This document shows, one piece after another, positions 37,901 to 45,450 of a stretch of 56,272 nucleotides of DNA. The stretch comes from a virus. The translations under genes and the position numbers were made by a program. Under the pieces are notes generated by a model that had not been told where the DNA came from, made no database searches, and was given only the letters and a program-made list of their open reading frames with translations. Numbering within the stretch: position 1 is the first letter of the stretch; the number at the start of each line of letters is the position of its first letter. The stretch is taken from IMG/VR virus record IMGVR_UViG_3300037300_000108, positions 1-56,272 of that record; one strand, written 5' to 3'.

Positions 37901-40900
37901 GTCTCGGCCTCAGTGGTTACGCCGGGAGCTTCGGCAAGATTAATGCGCCGTTCCTTGGGGTCAAAGTTACCGCTGTTATCGGCTCCAGTGTCGCCTCTCT
38001 GAGTTGTGCCGACACTAGGAACGACTCTGCCTGCTTGGGATTGAACGTCCTCATCCGATCCAACTCGTTTTTGGAGAACATTGTTTTTAGTAATTTCTCT
38101 CTTTGCAGGGCTTGCGCTTGTTGTTGCTTGAGATTCATTTTTTAATCTTTCAAGTGCGTTGGCAATAATGGAATAAGCCGCTGGCGCTTTTTCCTGAAGC
38201 ACAACAGGGTTTGTAATGTAAATGGCAAACGACTGAGCAAAACTTTCGGCCTTCTTATTGGGCACGGATTTTTCAAATTGAGCATTAAACGGGTACGCCA
38301 AAATATTTTTAAGCGGCTCGTTCTTGTACCACGCTTCCAACTCCTTATGCGCTTTTGCCCACGAAGGATCTTTAGAAAAGACAAAAGCGTCGTAGCCATC
38401 TTGCTCGGCCAAGTGCGCCAGTTCATGAATCAAGTAAAAAAACTTTTCATCATTTGACCGACTACTCCATTGGGAGCCCAAGGCCAGCCATCCTCTTGTT
38501 GGAAACATCGCCGCCACAGCGTTCAGGCCGGTACTACCCCCGGCGGTAATCCGATCAAGCAGGGATGATGGAATTCCAAGACGAAGTGCTCGCGTCGCCA
38601 AATCAGATAAAAGTTTAACCTGCGGCGCGGAAAGTGGCTTTGGTTTTAATACCGTTCTACGTCCGGTTGCATTAACTCTTGTTGGCGGAATTGTCTGCTG
38701 CAATGCCATCTCAAAGCGTTGCACTGCTGCACGCTGCACCTCAACAGACTCTCCCGGCGGTGGAGTTACTTCTGCTTTTGTTTCATTTGTTGCAGGAGGC
38801 TCTTGTCTTGCGGGCTCAGGAGTTGGTTGTACATCATCTTCTTTAGGAGCTCCGCGCCCTGTTGCGTCTTCCATGGGCTTGTCGTCTGTTTTTTCATTTT
38901 TAATCCTAAAGTTTTTCATTAACTCTTCGCGACTAATTCTTGGCACTTCACCAAAAAAGTCCTCGGACGGAGCGTTGTACGCCTCGAAGGCATTATCTGC
39001 CAAGTTAGACAGAGCTTCAGCGGTAGCCTTGGGCGAGCGAGAGTTGTTAGAGAACATTTCAAGCACGGCATACACGTCTGGGTCGGCTACAACGTCAATC
39101 TGCTGAGCCGCTCGGGATAATGGCAGTCCTTGACGCCTTGCATTAACAGCAATCTCAGCAGCCTCGGTAACTATGTTGCGAATATCCAAGTTACCAGCGC
39201 CATCCAGACGAGCCATTTTTGGCGCAACACGGGCCAGCGCCGACAAAATATTTCGGGCTTCAGGATCTTGCGTCTGGGTGTAAAGTTCAATCAACTGGTC
39301 ATTGTTGTATGCCTTTGCAAAGATTGCGCCATTAAGCCGGTCGTAGGCTTGAGTGGTGGGCTTGCCTTTGGTTCCAATAAATTCTCCGCGTTCTGTTTGC
39401 GGCATGGCCTGGATAAAGCCTCGAATCGTGTTTTCTGAAATAGAACCGTCATCATTAAACTGCAAAGCATTCAGATCGACACGGCGTAAATCGTTCTTTG
39501 CGTTTTCAATTGCCGATAGCCGTAGTCCAGTTGGAGTATTGGATACGTCGCCAATATTTTGAGTGACAAACTGATTAGGCATGATGCGCACTAAGACCGG
39601 CTGCTTCATTCGGTCAATCGCTGCCAAATCTACGCCATGCAATCTCAGGTCAGATTTCAACTCTTTTACGTAGTTGTCAGTGGTTTTTCTTTGGTAGCCC
39701 AACTGCAAGCCTGCAATCCGGCCATTGCCCGCAATTACGCGAGTTCTATCGGTTGCATTGGCATAGTCAACGTTGGTCAGGCCATTAGCATCGTTAGACG
39801 CCAATACATCGTCAACTTCCATAACCGCGTATCGCACGGGAATCCGGCGACCATCCGGCGCAATTGCCACGTCCTTGGCGCCAAGCTGGCTAGGATCAAT
39901 AGTCCCACCAAATACCGCTGGAGCACCGTTAGCAAAGTCACGAGAAAAACTCATGCGTCCGTAGTCTGGTTTGGCAGAGATTACCTGCATCTGCTCAATA
40001 CTCGCCTGAGATGAGCGATCACGGTTTTGAAGAATTATTTCTCCTGTTTCTTCCGGTCGTTGCGTTTCTGTTTCGATGGTTTCTGGGGACGTAAGGCCAT
40101 TTGGTTGCTCTGGGGTTGGTTGAATAGTTACTGGAGGGATTGCAATTGGCGTAGTAGGAGTTGTCTCTCCAGCGAAAGTGCTAGGAGCTCCCATTCCTGT
40201 TGGTTCAGGTGTGACAATTCCTTGGGTGTCGGGCTGTACGGTTGGCTCTGTAGGTGGAACAGGTAGCTCCACGCTAGGCTGATCTCTTTGTCCGCCAGTT
40301 TGTTGGAGTAGGGACTGGATAACTCTTGATGTTGGGCTCTCATTTTCCAATACCTCTGGGTTTTCATTGACAAATGCCTCAAGCTCGTCTCGGGTTTTCC
40401 CTAATACATTCCTTCGTACGGCAGGCAGGTTTCCGCCGGGAATTGAAACCTCCGTTCCAAGAATATCCTGCTCCGTAAAAACACTAGAGGGTGGCAATAT
40501 TGCCACTGGTTGTTTCTCAGTCACTGGCAGTTCTGCCACTTCAGTGGTTGCTGGAGGCGTAACAGTCTCTGGCGGTGTAATTGTGTCGGGAGGGGCAACT
40601 ATTTCTGGAGCGGCAGTTTTAGGCCGCATAGCTAAAGACTTGGCGGCAGCAGGCACTTCAATTGCAGCGCCACCTAGCTCGCCCAGCATTTCCATACCCA
40701 CGTCTTGCAGGTCAACTTTTCCGTAAGCTACGCCCTGTCCAGCAGCCTCTGAGATGCCGCCACCAGCCACGTCAATGCCAACAGCGCCAGCGCCGCGACC
40801 GACCTTCTGAGTCAGTGTACGGGCTTTAAAAATATCATCGGCACGTTTAGCAATTTGAGCCGCTTGAGCAGCCACACCAAGTTCTTTGCGAGCTGCATCA

Positions 40901-41688
40901 ATGGCAGATTTCCTTGCGCCACTGGCAAACTTACCGGCACCAACAGTCATTAGCGAGTCTACAGCGGCAGTCGTCACGCCTTTGGTTCTGGCATCGCTCA
41001 CGGCTTTTTCAACCGTCTTCGTATCTTTTAGAAGCGCCGTGATGTTCTCGGTAGTAGGCTCCATGCCTCGATTGCTAAGCTCTTCGCCAATCCTGCCAAT
41101 AAACTCTGAGCCAATTTCCAACGGAGCGCTAGCAGCAAAACCACCAGTAATTGCGCCAACACCAGCACCTATTGCAATTCCGGCTGGGTTGGCCGATAAA
41201 GCCCCAAGTGCAGCTCCGCCTTTTCCGCCAGCCAGCATACCGGCAATCTGCGGAGCCATATTGGCAGCACTTTGAGCGGTTAGGTAGACGGCACCCTTTG
41301 GGTTGGTAATTGCCTGCTTGCCAAATTCCAATAAGAAGTCACCAAACGGGCCTATGCTCTCGCGGAATCCCTCGGCCTTGTCAAAGGCGGCAGCTTCATC
41401 TTTAAAAGCTGACTGCACTTCTAGTAATTCTTTAGGCTGCACGCTTGGTTTGCGAGAGATTTCTTCAGACAGAAGTTTCGCCTGATCTTCTCCAACATTG
41501 CCAGACACCACGGACGGTGCAATTTGTGCGGCACCAATTGCACGTTGACCACCCTCAACCAACAAATTCCCAATGTTAGAGAAAAAGCCTTTGTCCTCGG
41601 GAGGTGAGCCAAATAATTCAGCGCTAAGGTTTCGGCCATAGCCAGCCTCGGAGCCAAAAAGCTCCGAACTAAAATCACGCCCTGCCAT
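34933..41688 (-). CDS. Giant polyvalent virion protein: DdrB-ParB, zincin, LPD38 (2251 aa)
   Basis: Domains in order: a Gly-zipper hydrophobic region (~145-200, LAGGKGGAALGALSANPAGI) likely to enter membranes; a Pro/Thr-rich linker with two genome palindromes (VAELPV, VAILPP); and a DdrB-like ParB domain (~570-730, VIAGNGRIAGLQLGYQ). Then comes a zincin (HELAHL at 1089-1094 with E1148) and, at ~1850-2150, an LPD38 domain (FFNASVQGTTRMFQLLKSPV, then NYIIPIGDGKYLAFPMPLGF). This is a polyvalent protein, a type packaged in the capsid and injected with DNA to counter host defence. It ends the late operon. Confidence 0.8.
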   Translation of the reverse strand: MAGRDFSSELFGSEAGYGRNLSAELFGSPPEDKGFFSNIGNLLVEGGQRAIGAAQIAPSVVSGNVGEDQAKLLSEEISRKPSVQPKELLEVQSAFKDEAAAFDKAEGFRESIGPFGDFLLEFGKQAITNPKGAVYLTAQSAANMAPQIAGMLAGGKGGAALGALSANPAGIAIGAGVGAITGGFAASAPLEIGSEFIGRIGEELSNRGMEPTTENITALLKDTKTVEKAVSDARTKGVTTAAVDSLMTVGAGKFASGARKSAIDAARKELGVAAQAAQIAKRADDIFKARTLTQKVGRGAGAVGIDVAGGGISEAAGQGVAYGKVDLQDVGMEMLGELGGAAIEVPAAAKSLAMRPKTAAPEIVAPPDTITPPETVTPPATTEVAELPVTEKQPVAILPPSSVFTEQDILGTEVSIPGGNLPAVRRNVLGKTRDELEAFVNENPEVLENESPTSRVIQSLLQQTGGQRDQPSVELPVPPTEPTVQPDTQGIVTPEPTGMGAPSTFAGETTPTTPIAIPPVTIQPTPEQPNGLTSPETIETETQRPEETGEIILQNRDRSSQASIEQMQVISAKPDYGRMSFSRDFANGAPAVFGGTIDPSQLGAKDVAIAPDGRRIPVRYAVMEVDDVLASNDANGLTNVDYANATDRTRVIAGNGRIAGLQLGYQRKTTDNYVKELKSDLRLHGVDLAAIDRMKQPVLVRIMPNQFVTQNIGDVSNTPTGLRLSAIENAKNDLRRVDLNALQFNDDGSISENTIRGFIQAMPQTERGEFIGTKGKPTTQAYDRLNGAIFAKAYNNDQLIELYTQTQDPEARNILSALARVAPKMARLDGAGNLDIRNIVTEAAEIAVNARRQGLPLSRAAQQIDVVADPDVYAVLEMFSNNSRSPKATAEALSNLADNAFEAYNAPSEDFFGEVPRISREELMKNFRIKNEKTDDKPMEDATGRGAPKEDDVQPTPEPARQEPPATNETKAEVTPPPGESVEVQRAAVQRFEMALQQTIPPTRVNATGRRTVLKPKPLSAPQVKLLSDLATRALRLGIPSSLLDRITAGGSTGLNAVAAMFPTRGWLALGSQWSSRSNDEKFFYLIHELAHLAEQDGYDAFVFSKDPSWAKAHKELEAWYKNEPLKNILAYPFNAQFEKSVPNKKAESFAQSFAIYITNPVVLQEKAPAAYSIIANALERLKNESQATTSASPAKREITKNNVLQKRVGSDEDVQSQAGRVVPSVGTTQRGDTGADNSGNFDPKERRINLAEAPGVTTEAETVEQKARRENIFGDGVITTWTMPTDTKIMGLLKDDVIYSLQNKQIDLKRVVDSIKSTSKNIGAKWDAYLQETLYHGRTATRTKAYLEDELKKQVEAIQKFGLTKEDVGEYLHNRHAPEANAHIAERNERYPDGGSGIKTADALKYMEDLSPQKRKQFEQVAALIDDGTRKMQDELVEYGLESPETIATWRDMFSFYIPLNRVDADFDTSKAMSQGAGYSTSGASAKSRTGSTKDVNVNEILANLAIQRERAIVRAEKNRVAQALYGLALQNPNPDFWLALDPSTNPVWQSLRMERQLQDDITLMETIIEEGDVDPSNIKDYEREITLYKKLLKKEKSKALGSLDKVRQQLTDLGLDPALVENIMMPPMKARYDKARNKVVYEPNSSFANPFVFSARVNGEDKFLLFNANDARAKRMVESLKNMDADQLGIAMSTMAKITRYFSAINTQYNPVFGAYNFLRDVQAGLIQINDTEIADQKKKVVAGTLPALRAIYQSTRKLRKGEKPETEWSKLYEEFQKEGGQTGFRDVFSQSNERATAIQRMIDPASWSESPLGNVFSANGTLKVPLEQARKTAKPLFDWLSDYNESMENSIRLSAYKAAKDKFIGEGTDAGSAKQRAAAIAKELTVNFNRKGQVATQAGALYAFFNASVQGTTRMFQLLKSPVGKKIAAGAFLLGSMQALLLAGAGFDEEEPPEFIKQRNYIIPIGDGKYLAFPMPLGFNVLPNTTRIITEWALSGFKDTPRRVLDITDAMLDMFNPVGNAGWSFQTFAPTVFDPMVALFENKDWTGQDISRKDFSDLDPTPGYSRSKDSSSWLGEQVAYFLNFASGGTEDKKGALSPTADDLEYLIGQATGGIGREFLKVAKTAKSLSTGEELPPYNVPLFGRFYGDIKGMAPTANAFYRNLTELNGHTRAVEGLKERRGDVQGYIRENPEARLSASANIQYREIQKLRKQRRNAIEKDNKELAKKIEEAIKVRMMRVNESFDEVSK
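40492..40538. repeat. Two TGGCA-N4-TGCCA palindromes in the polyvalent linker
   Basis: Copies at 40492-40505 (ATAT centre) and 40525-40538 (GTTC centre), 33 bp start to start. Both read VAxLP in the Pro/Thr-rich linker before the DdrB-ParB domain. Confidence 0.85.
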
Positions 41689-41697
41689 AAAAGCTCC

Positions 41698-43524
41698 TTA
41701 CTGAATTGTGTAGCCGCGAGCTTTTGCCGCTTCAATAACTTGCTGCTCCGTTTTGCCACTAGCCTTAGCGGTGGCGGAAATATCTGCTTTGGATAGCATC
41801 TTGCTCGGGCCGCCCTCTTGACCCAGCATAATACTTGCAATTTGTTCTCTAGCTACTTTTTTCTGGTCATCTGTACTCTCATAATTTTCTATAACAGCTT
41901 TAGCGGCACGTAGCCTTTCGTCGGGCGTTGGGTTTCTGTCTGGCCTGGTCTGCCCTTTAATGGACGCCATACGTGCCAAGTACTCTTCAGCTTCCTTATC
42001 CTTACCTTCAGCCTTAAGAGCCATGAACTTAGCCTCAATGCGCTCAGCTTCGCCGGGCTTGGCGGCTTCTGCGGCGCGGGCCGTAATGCGCAGTTTTTCC
42101 AGTTCAATGTTGGACAAACGATTTGCAGCCTCATCCATGCGGCGCTGATCCACGCCAGCCAAGTCGGCCAAAGTTTTGGTTTTGGTTGCCAACTTATTTT
42201 GATAAGCGGCGTTGGCCTGATCCATAGATTTAGAGCGAGCGCCAAACAGTTCTTTTCCGCCTTCGTATTCTCGCGCGTCAGCCTCTGTCTGCATCTTGTT
42301 CATGCGAGACTCCATTGACAGCTCTTCAGCGCGTTTTTGTTGCTGGTTAGCAGTGTAAGCAGGGGCTAGTCCAGACAAACCTTTATATTGGCTTGACTGG
42401 CCAAGCACGCGAATCAAGTCCTGAAGACCTGTGGGCTTACTTTTTTCAAATGATTCTCGTTCTCCAGAAATACGATCACGCTGCTCCTGTGAGCGTTTTT
42501 TCATAAAGTCTTCTTGCATAGACTCAGGAGAAAGAGCTTTTTGCTGAGCAATGATGCCTTCTGGCGTTGGCGCTGCAATAGGTTTTGCCAAATCAGTATC
42601 AGCTTGGGCAAAGTACTTGCTCTGCCCCGGCATTACACCCGGCAAACCGGCCAGCGCCGGGTTTGCTTGTGGTGCGCCAGCGGTAGGAGCCATAGGATTT
42701 GCTGGCGTCATTGAGCCTGCTGCACCACTTTGCGCAGGTATACCGGACGCAATACCAGTGCCCGAGCCGATCCGAGGATCTTGAAACGGTGCTCTGCGAA
42801 AGTTATCGGGTATCGGTGTAGGTGGCGTCATGGCAGTTGCAGGCTCAGCAACTTTGGGCATAGGCGGAGACTCAATGCTGGTAATCTCACGACGCGCTTT
42901 GTCTAGCGCTTGGTCGTACATTTTTTGTCCAAATTGGCCAACCAACTGCTCTTTATTGGCCTCTAGCTTAGCCAGTCTTTCTTGAACAGTGCCAAGCATT
43001 TCTTCTTTTTGCAGAAGATCTCGTTCCTCTTTTGATTTTCCAAAGTTCTTGTCGTAGATGCTTCCCTTGTCCATCATTTGCTGGCCAGCTCTTTCGTTCA
43101 AGCTGCTACCGCCTTCTTGAAAAGCAATGATTCCGCCATTGGCAAACTTGTACATGTTGCTACGAACAGGTAGGCGAGCCACTCCACCAGAGGCCATAGC
43201 CATTTCCTGCTGCTGCCCCTGCATTTCCGGGCCGGGAGTCCCCATAGGAACAGGGCCACCGGGCTGGGGCTGAGGCTGTTGCTGTTGAACTTTTGCCTGT
43301 TGCAACGCAAGTAGACCCGCTTTTTGCTCAATCTGTTCTTTGATACTAGGCTGTCCCTGTGCAGCGCCTTGGCCTGTAGCCATTTGCTGCTTGAGCTTTT
43401 CCCGGCGCTGAATTTCTCCTAGCGCAAGATATGGCGGCACTTCAGGATTTGAGCCATTGGCGTACTGTTGCAGCGCCTGCACTGGCATTTCTTTTAAACG
43501 CTCATTAATTTGTACGAGATTCAT
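41698..43524 (-). CDS. Large internal virion protein (608 aa)
   Basis: The start MNLVQINERLKEMPVQALQQ then YANGSNPEVPPYLALGEIQR is typical of the internal virion protein that follows the tail genes in many podoviruses. Next comes a Gln/Pro-rich zone, the motif MYKFANGGIIAFQEGG and a long helical C-terminal part (~320-600, HITARAAEAAKPGEAERIEA type). It probably forms part of the ejected complex with the two proteins coded upstream of it. No lytic motif seen. Confidence 0.7.
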   Translation of the reverse strand: MNLVQINERLKEMPVQALQQYANGSNPEVPPYLALGEIQRREKLKQQMATGQGAAQGQPSIKEQIEQKAGLLALQQAKVQQQQPQPQPGGPVPMGTPGPEMQGQQQEMAMASGGVARLPVRSNMYKFANGGIIAFQEGGSSLNERAGQQMMDKGSIYDKNFGKSKEERDLLQKEEMLGTVQERLAKLEANKEQLVGQFGQKMYDQALDKARREITSIESPPMPKVAEPATAMTPPTPIPDNFRRAPFQDPRIGSGTGIASGIPAQSGAAGSMTPANPMAPTAGAPQANPALAGLPGVMPGQSKYFAQADTDLAKPIAAPTPEGIIAQQKALSPESMQEDFMKKRSQEQRDRISGERESFEKSKPTGLQDLIRVLGQSSQYKGLSGLAPAYTANQQQKRAEELSMESRMNKMQTEADAREYEGGKELFGARSKSMDQANAAYQNKLATKTKTLADLAGVDQRRMDEAANRLSNIELEKLRITARAAEAAKPGEAERIEAKFMALKAEGKDKEAEEYLARMASIKGQTRPDRNPTPDERLRAAKAVIENYESTDDQKKVAREQIASIMLGQEGGPSKMLSKADISATAKASGKTEQQVIEAAKARGYTIQ

Positions 43525-43535
43525 TTTCGGCCTTA

Positions 43536-45440
43536 TTATGATGATGGAGTGGTCACACCAAGTTTTGAAAGTGATTCGTACAACGCTCCAAGACCTGCAA
43601 CGTTACCTTGTAATTTAGACATTGCGTCTTGATTTACAGCTGTAGTATTGGCGCCAATTGGCAAGCCCTGAAGAAGGTTAAGTTGGTACTGCGGCATTTT
43701 GTATGCGTAGTCGCGCTGCTCTTCAAACTGCGCCTTGTCTGCGGCCAAGCCTTGTTGCTTAATATTTCGCTGAGCCTCACCAAGACCGGATAGTTTATCC
43801 AGAGATTGCAAGCCAAAGTTAGCGCCAAATTGACGCGATGCTTCGCTTGCTTTTTCGGCACCAAGACTACGGTCTTGCTCAGTGTTGAATTGCCCCATGG
43901 CTTGCCCATAAGCTGTATCGTAGCCCCTGCCGGTAATCCCAGCTAGATTGCTCAACAAGTTGCGCTGGTTCTCAGACTCCATTAAAGCGCTGCGACCACC
44001 GCCAAACGCACCTGATTTTGTGGCGGCAGTTCTATTGGCCAAGTTGGAAATTTCAGACTGACGCCGCGCCTCTTCAATTTGTGGGTTCAGTGAAGCCTGA
44101 AGGTATGGATTCATGTACTTCTGAGCCGCCGAGGCGTCAAATGTGTCGGACGAATAAGTACTAGGGCCATATCCAGCTTGAGCAACTTCACCCGCTCCAG
44201 CAAATGCTTGGTTTTGCAAATCAGACGGGCCGGCTGTTAGTTGACCCCCGTAGGCTTGGTAGGGTTGATTGGCCAGTGCGCCAGCTTGCCCAAGCGCTCC
44301 AGTTACGTAGTCACCAATCCAAGGCGAAAGGGTTGATGCCTTGGATATATCTTGCGGAATTCCACCGGAAGTTGCTTGAGTGGTGGTAGTTGTAGCGGCA
44401 ACATCCCCTCCATTTGCAAAGTTTTGAACTGCCCCGCCATTTGCCAGGCCAACAATTCCGCCGGGCATAAACTGATTTGGTTCAATCTCTTTGCCCTGCT
44501 CTTCTGTTCCGGTTCGTGCTTTACGAATGCGAGACATCATTTCGTAGAGTTTTTCAGCACCAGCTTCGGAGTTGCCGTTGCCAAGATGCGACACTACATC
44601 GGCAGGAATAACAAACTCCCCATGGCTCAGTGCCGCAGGTTGTTCTCCGTCAATGTTGGAGGGAATTTCATCTGCCATGCCATCGGTAGCGCCCGCCAAG
44701 TAGCGACCACCTTCTGCTAAACGTGCAATACCACCTTGTGCCATTTGTACTTCCTCTTGCGGTTTTGGTGCTGGATTAGCATAAGACAGCGGCATTTTCC
44801 CGGCGTATGGGTTGACCTGCGGGGCCGCGTCAGGCTGTAGTGCGCGAAGTCCAGAAGCCTGCTCTTGTGCAGAGGCTACTGCGGCCTCTTTTGCGGCTGC
44901 ATCGCCTCTCGGGACGTACTGCGTATCAGTGAAGTACTGGCGACCAGCCGATCCGGGAACCCTGTTTTCATCGTTGTATTGAACTTGTTGGCGAACTGCT
45001 TCCATCTTTGGCACCGGCTTGTTATATCCACCCTGCGCACCACCATTGTTGTCAGCCATTAAAGAGTAAAGAGCCGCGCCGGCAGTGCCAAGCCCCGCTA
45101 CATTAAATTGTTTAGTAGTTGGGTTGTACAGATATTTCTTTAAAAAATCTTTTGCGCCGCCACCAAGTGTCTGGCCTACGCTTTTAATAAAATCCATAAC
45201 TCCACTAGACTGATTTTCTTGGTCGGCAAGATAGGCTTTGGTCATAAAGTCCATGAACTCTTCATCGCCCGTACTTGTCTCGTAGTCAGTAAACGCTTGA
45301 CCGCCTATGTCATCGTAAATTGAATAGTAGTCAAATGGGTCTAAGTAGTAGCCGTATGGGTTTGAGTCATCATAGTCAGTTAACTCTTGACCGCCTATGT
45401 CATCGTAAATTGAATAGTAGTCATTGAATGCGTCAGCCAT
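43536..45440 (-). CDS. Internal virion protein with duplicated N-terminus (634 aa)
   Basis: The N-terminal DYYSIYDDIGGQELTDY is repeated 30 residues later as DYYSIYDDIGGQAFTDY. The middle carries the common podovirus signature LSHGEFVIPADVVSHLGNGN then AGAEKLYEMMSRIR, and LANGG/FANGG repeats. The C-terminal half is helical with TKSGAFGGGRSALMESENQR, also typical of this class. It likely sits in the head and is ejected. Function inferred from class and position. Confidence 0.7.
   Translation of the reverse strand: MADAFNDYYSIYDDIGGQELTDYDDSNPYGYYLDPFDYYSIYDDIGGQAFTDYETSTGDEEFMDFMTKAYLADQENQSSGVMDFIKSVGQTLGGGAKDFLKKYLYNPTTKQFNVAGLGTAGAALYSLMADNNGGAQGGYNKPVPKMEAVRQQVQYNDENRVPGSAGRQYFTDTQYVPRGDAAAKEAAVASAQEQASGLRALQPDAAPQVNPYAGKMPLSYANPAPKPQEEVQMAQGGIARLAEGGRYLAGATDGMADEIPSNIDGEQPAALSHGEFVIPADVVSHLGNGNSEAGAEKLYEMMSRIRKARTGTEEQGKEIEPNQFMPGGIVGLANGGAVQNFANGGDVAATTTTTQATSGGIPQDISKASTLSPWIGDYVTGALGQAGALANQPYQAYGGQLTAGPSDLQNQAFAGAGEVAQAGYGPSTYSSDTFDASAAQKYMNPYLQASLNPQIEEARRQSEISNLANRTAATKSGAFGGGRSALMESENQRNLLSNLAGITGRGYDTAYGQAMGQFNTEQDRSLGAEKASEASRQFGANFGLQSLDKLSGLGEAQRNIKQQGLAADKAQFEEQRDYAYKMPQYQLNLLQGLPIGANTTAVNQDAMSKLQGNVAGLGALYESLSKLGVTTPSS
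45296..45423 (-). repeat. Direct repeat of 38 bp, 90 bp apart
   Basis: 45296-45333 and 45386-45423 are identical and code DYYSIYDDIGGQ twice. Exact identity over all codon positions points to a recent duplication. Confidence 0.85.
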
Positions 45441-45450
45441 TTTTAATCCT

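Noticed and set aside
37771-38145. Plus-strand ORFs inside the 2251-codon gene
   Set aside because: They mirror the coding strand of the polyvalent gene and have no start signals.
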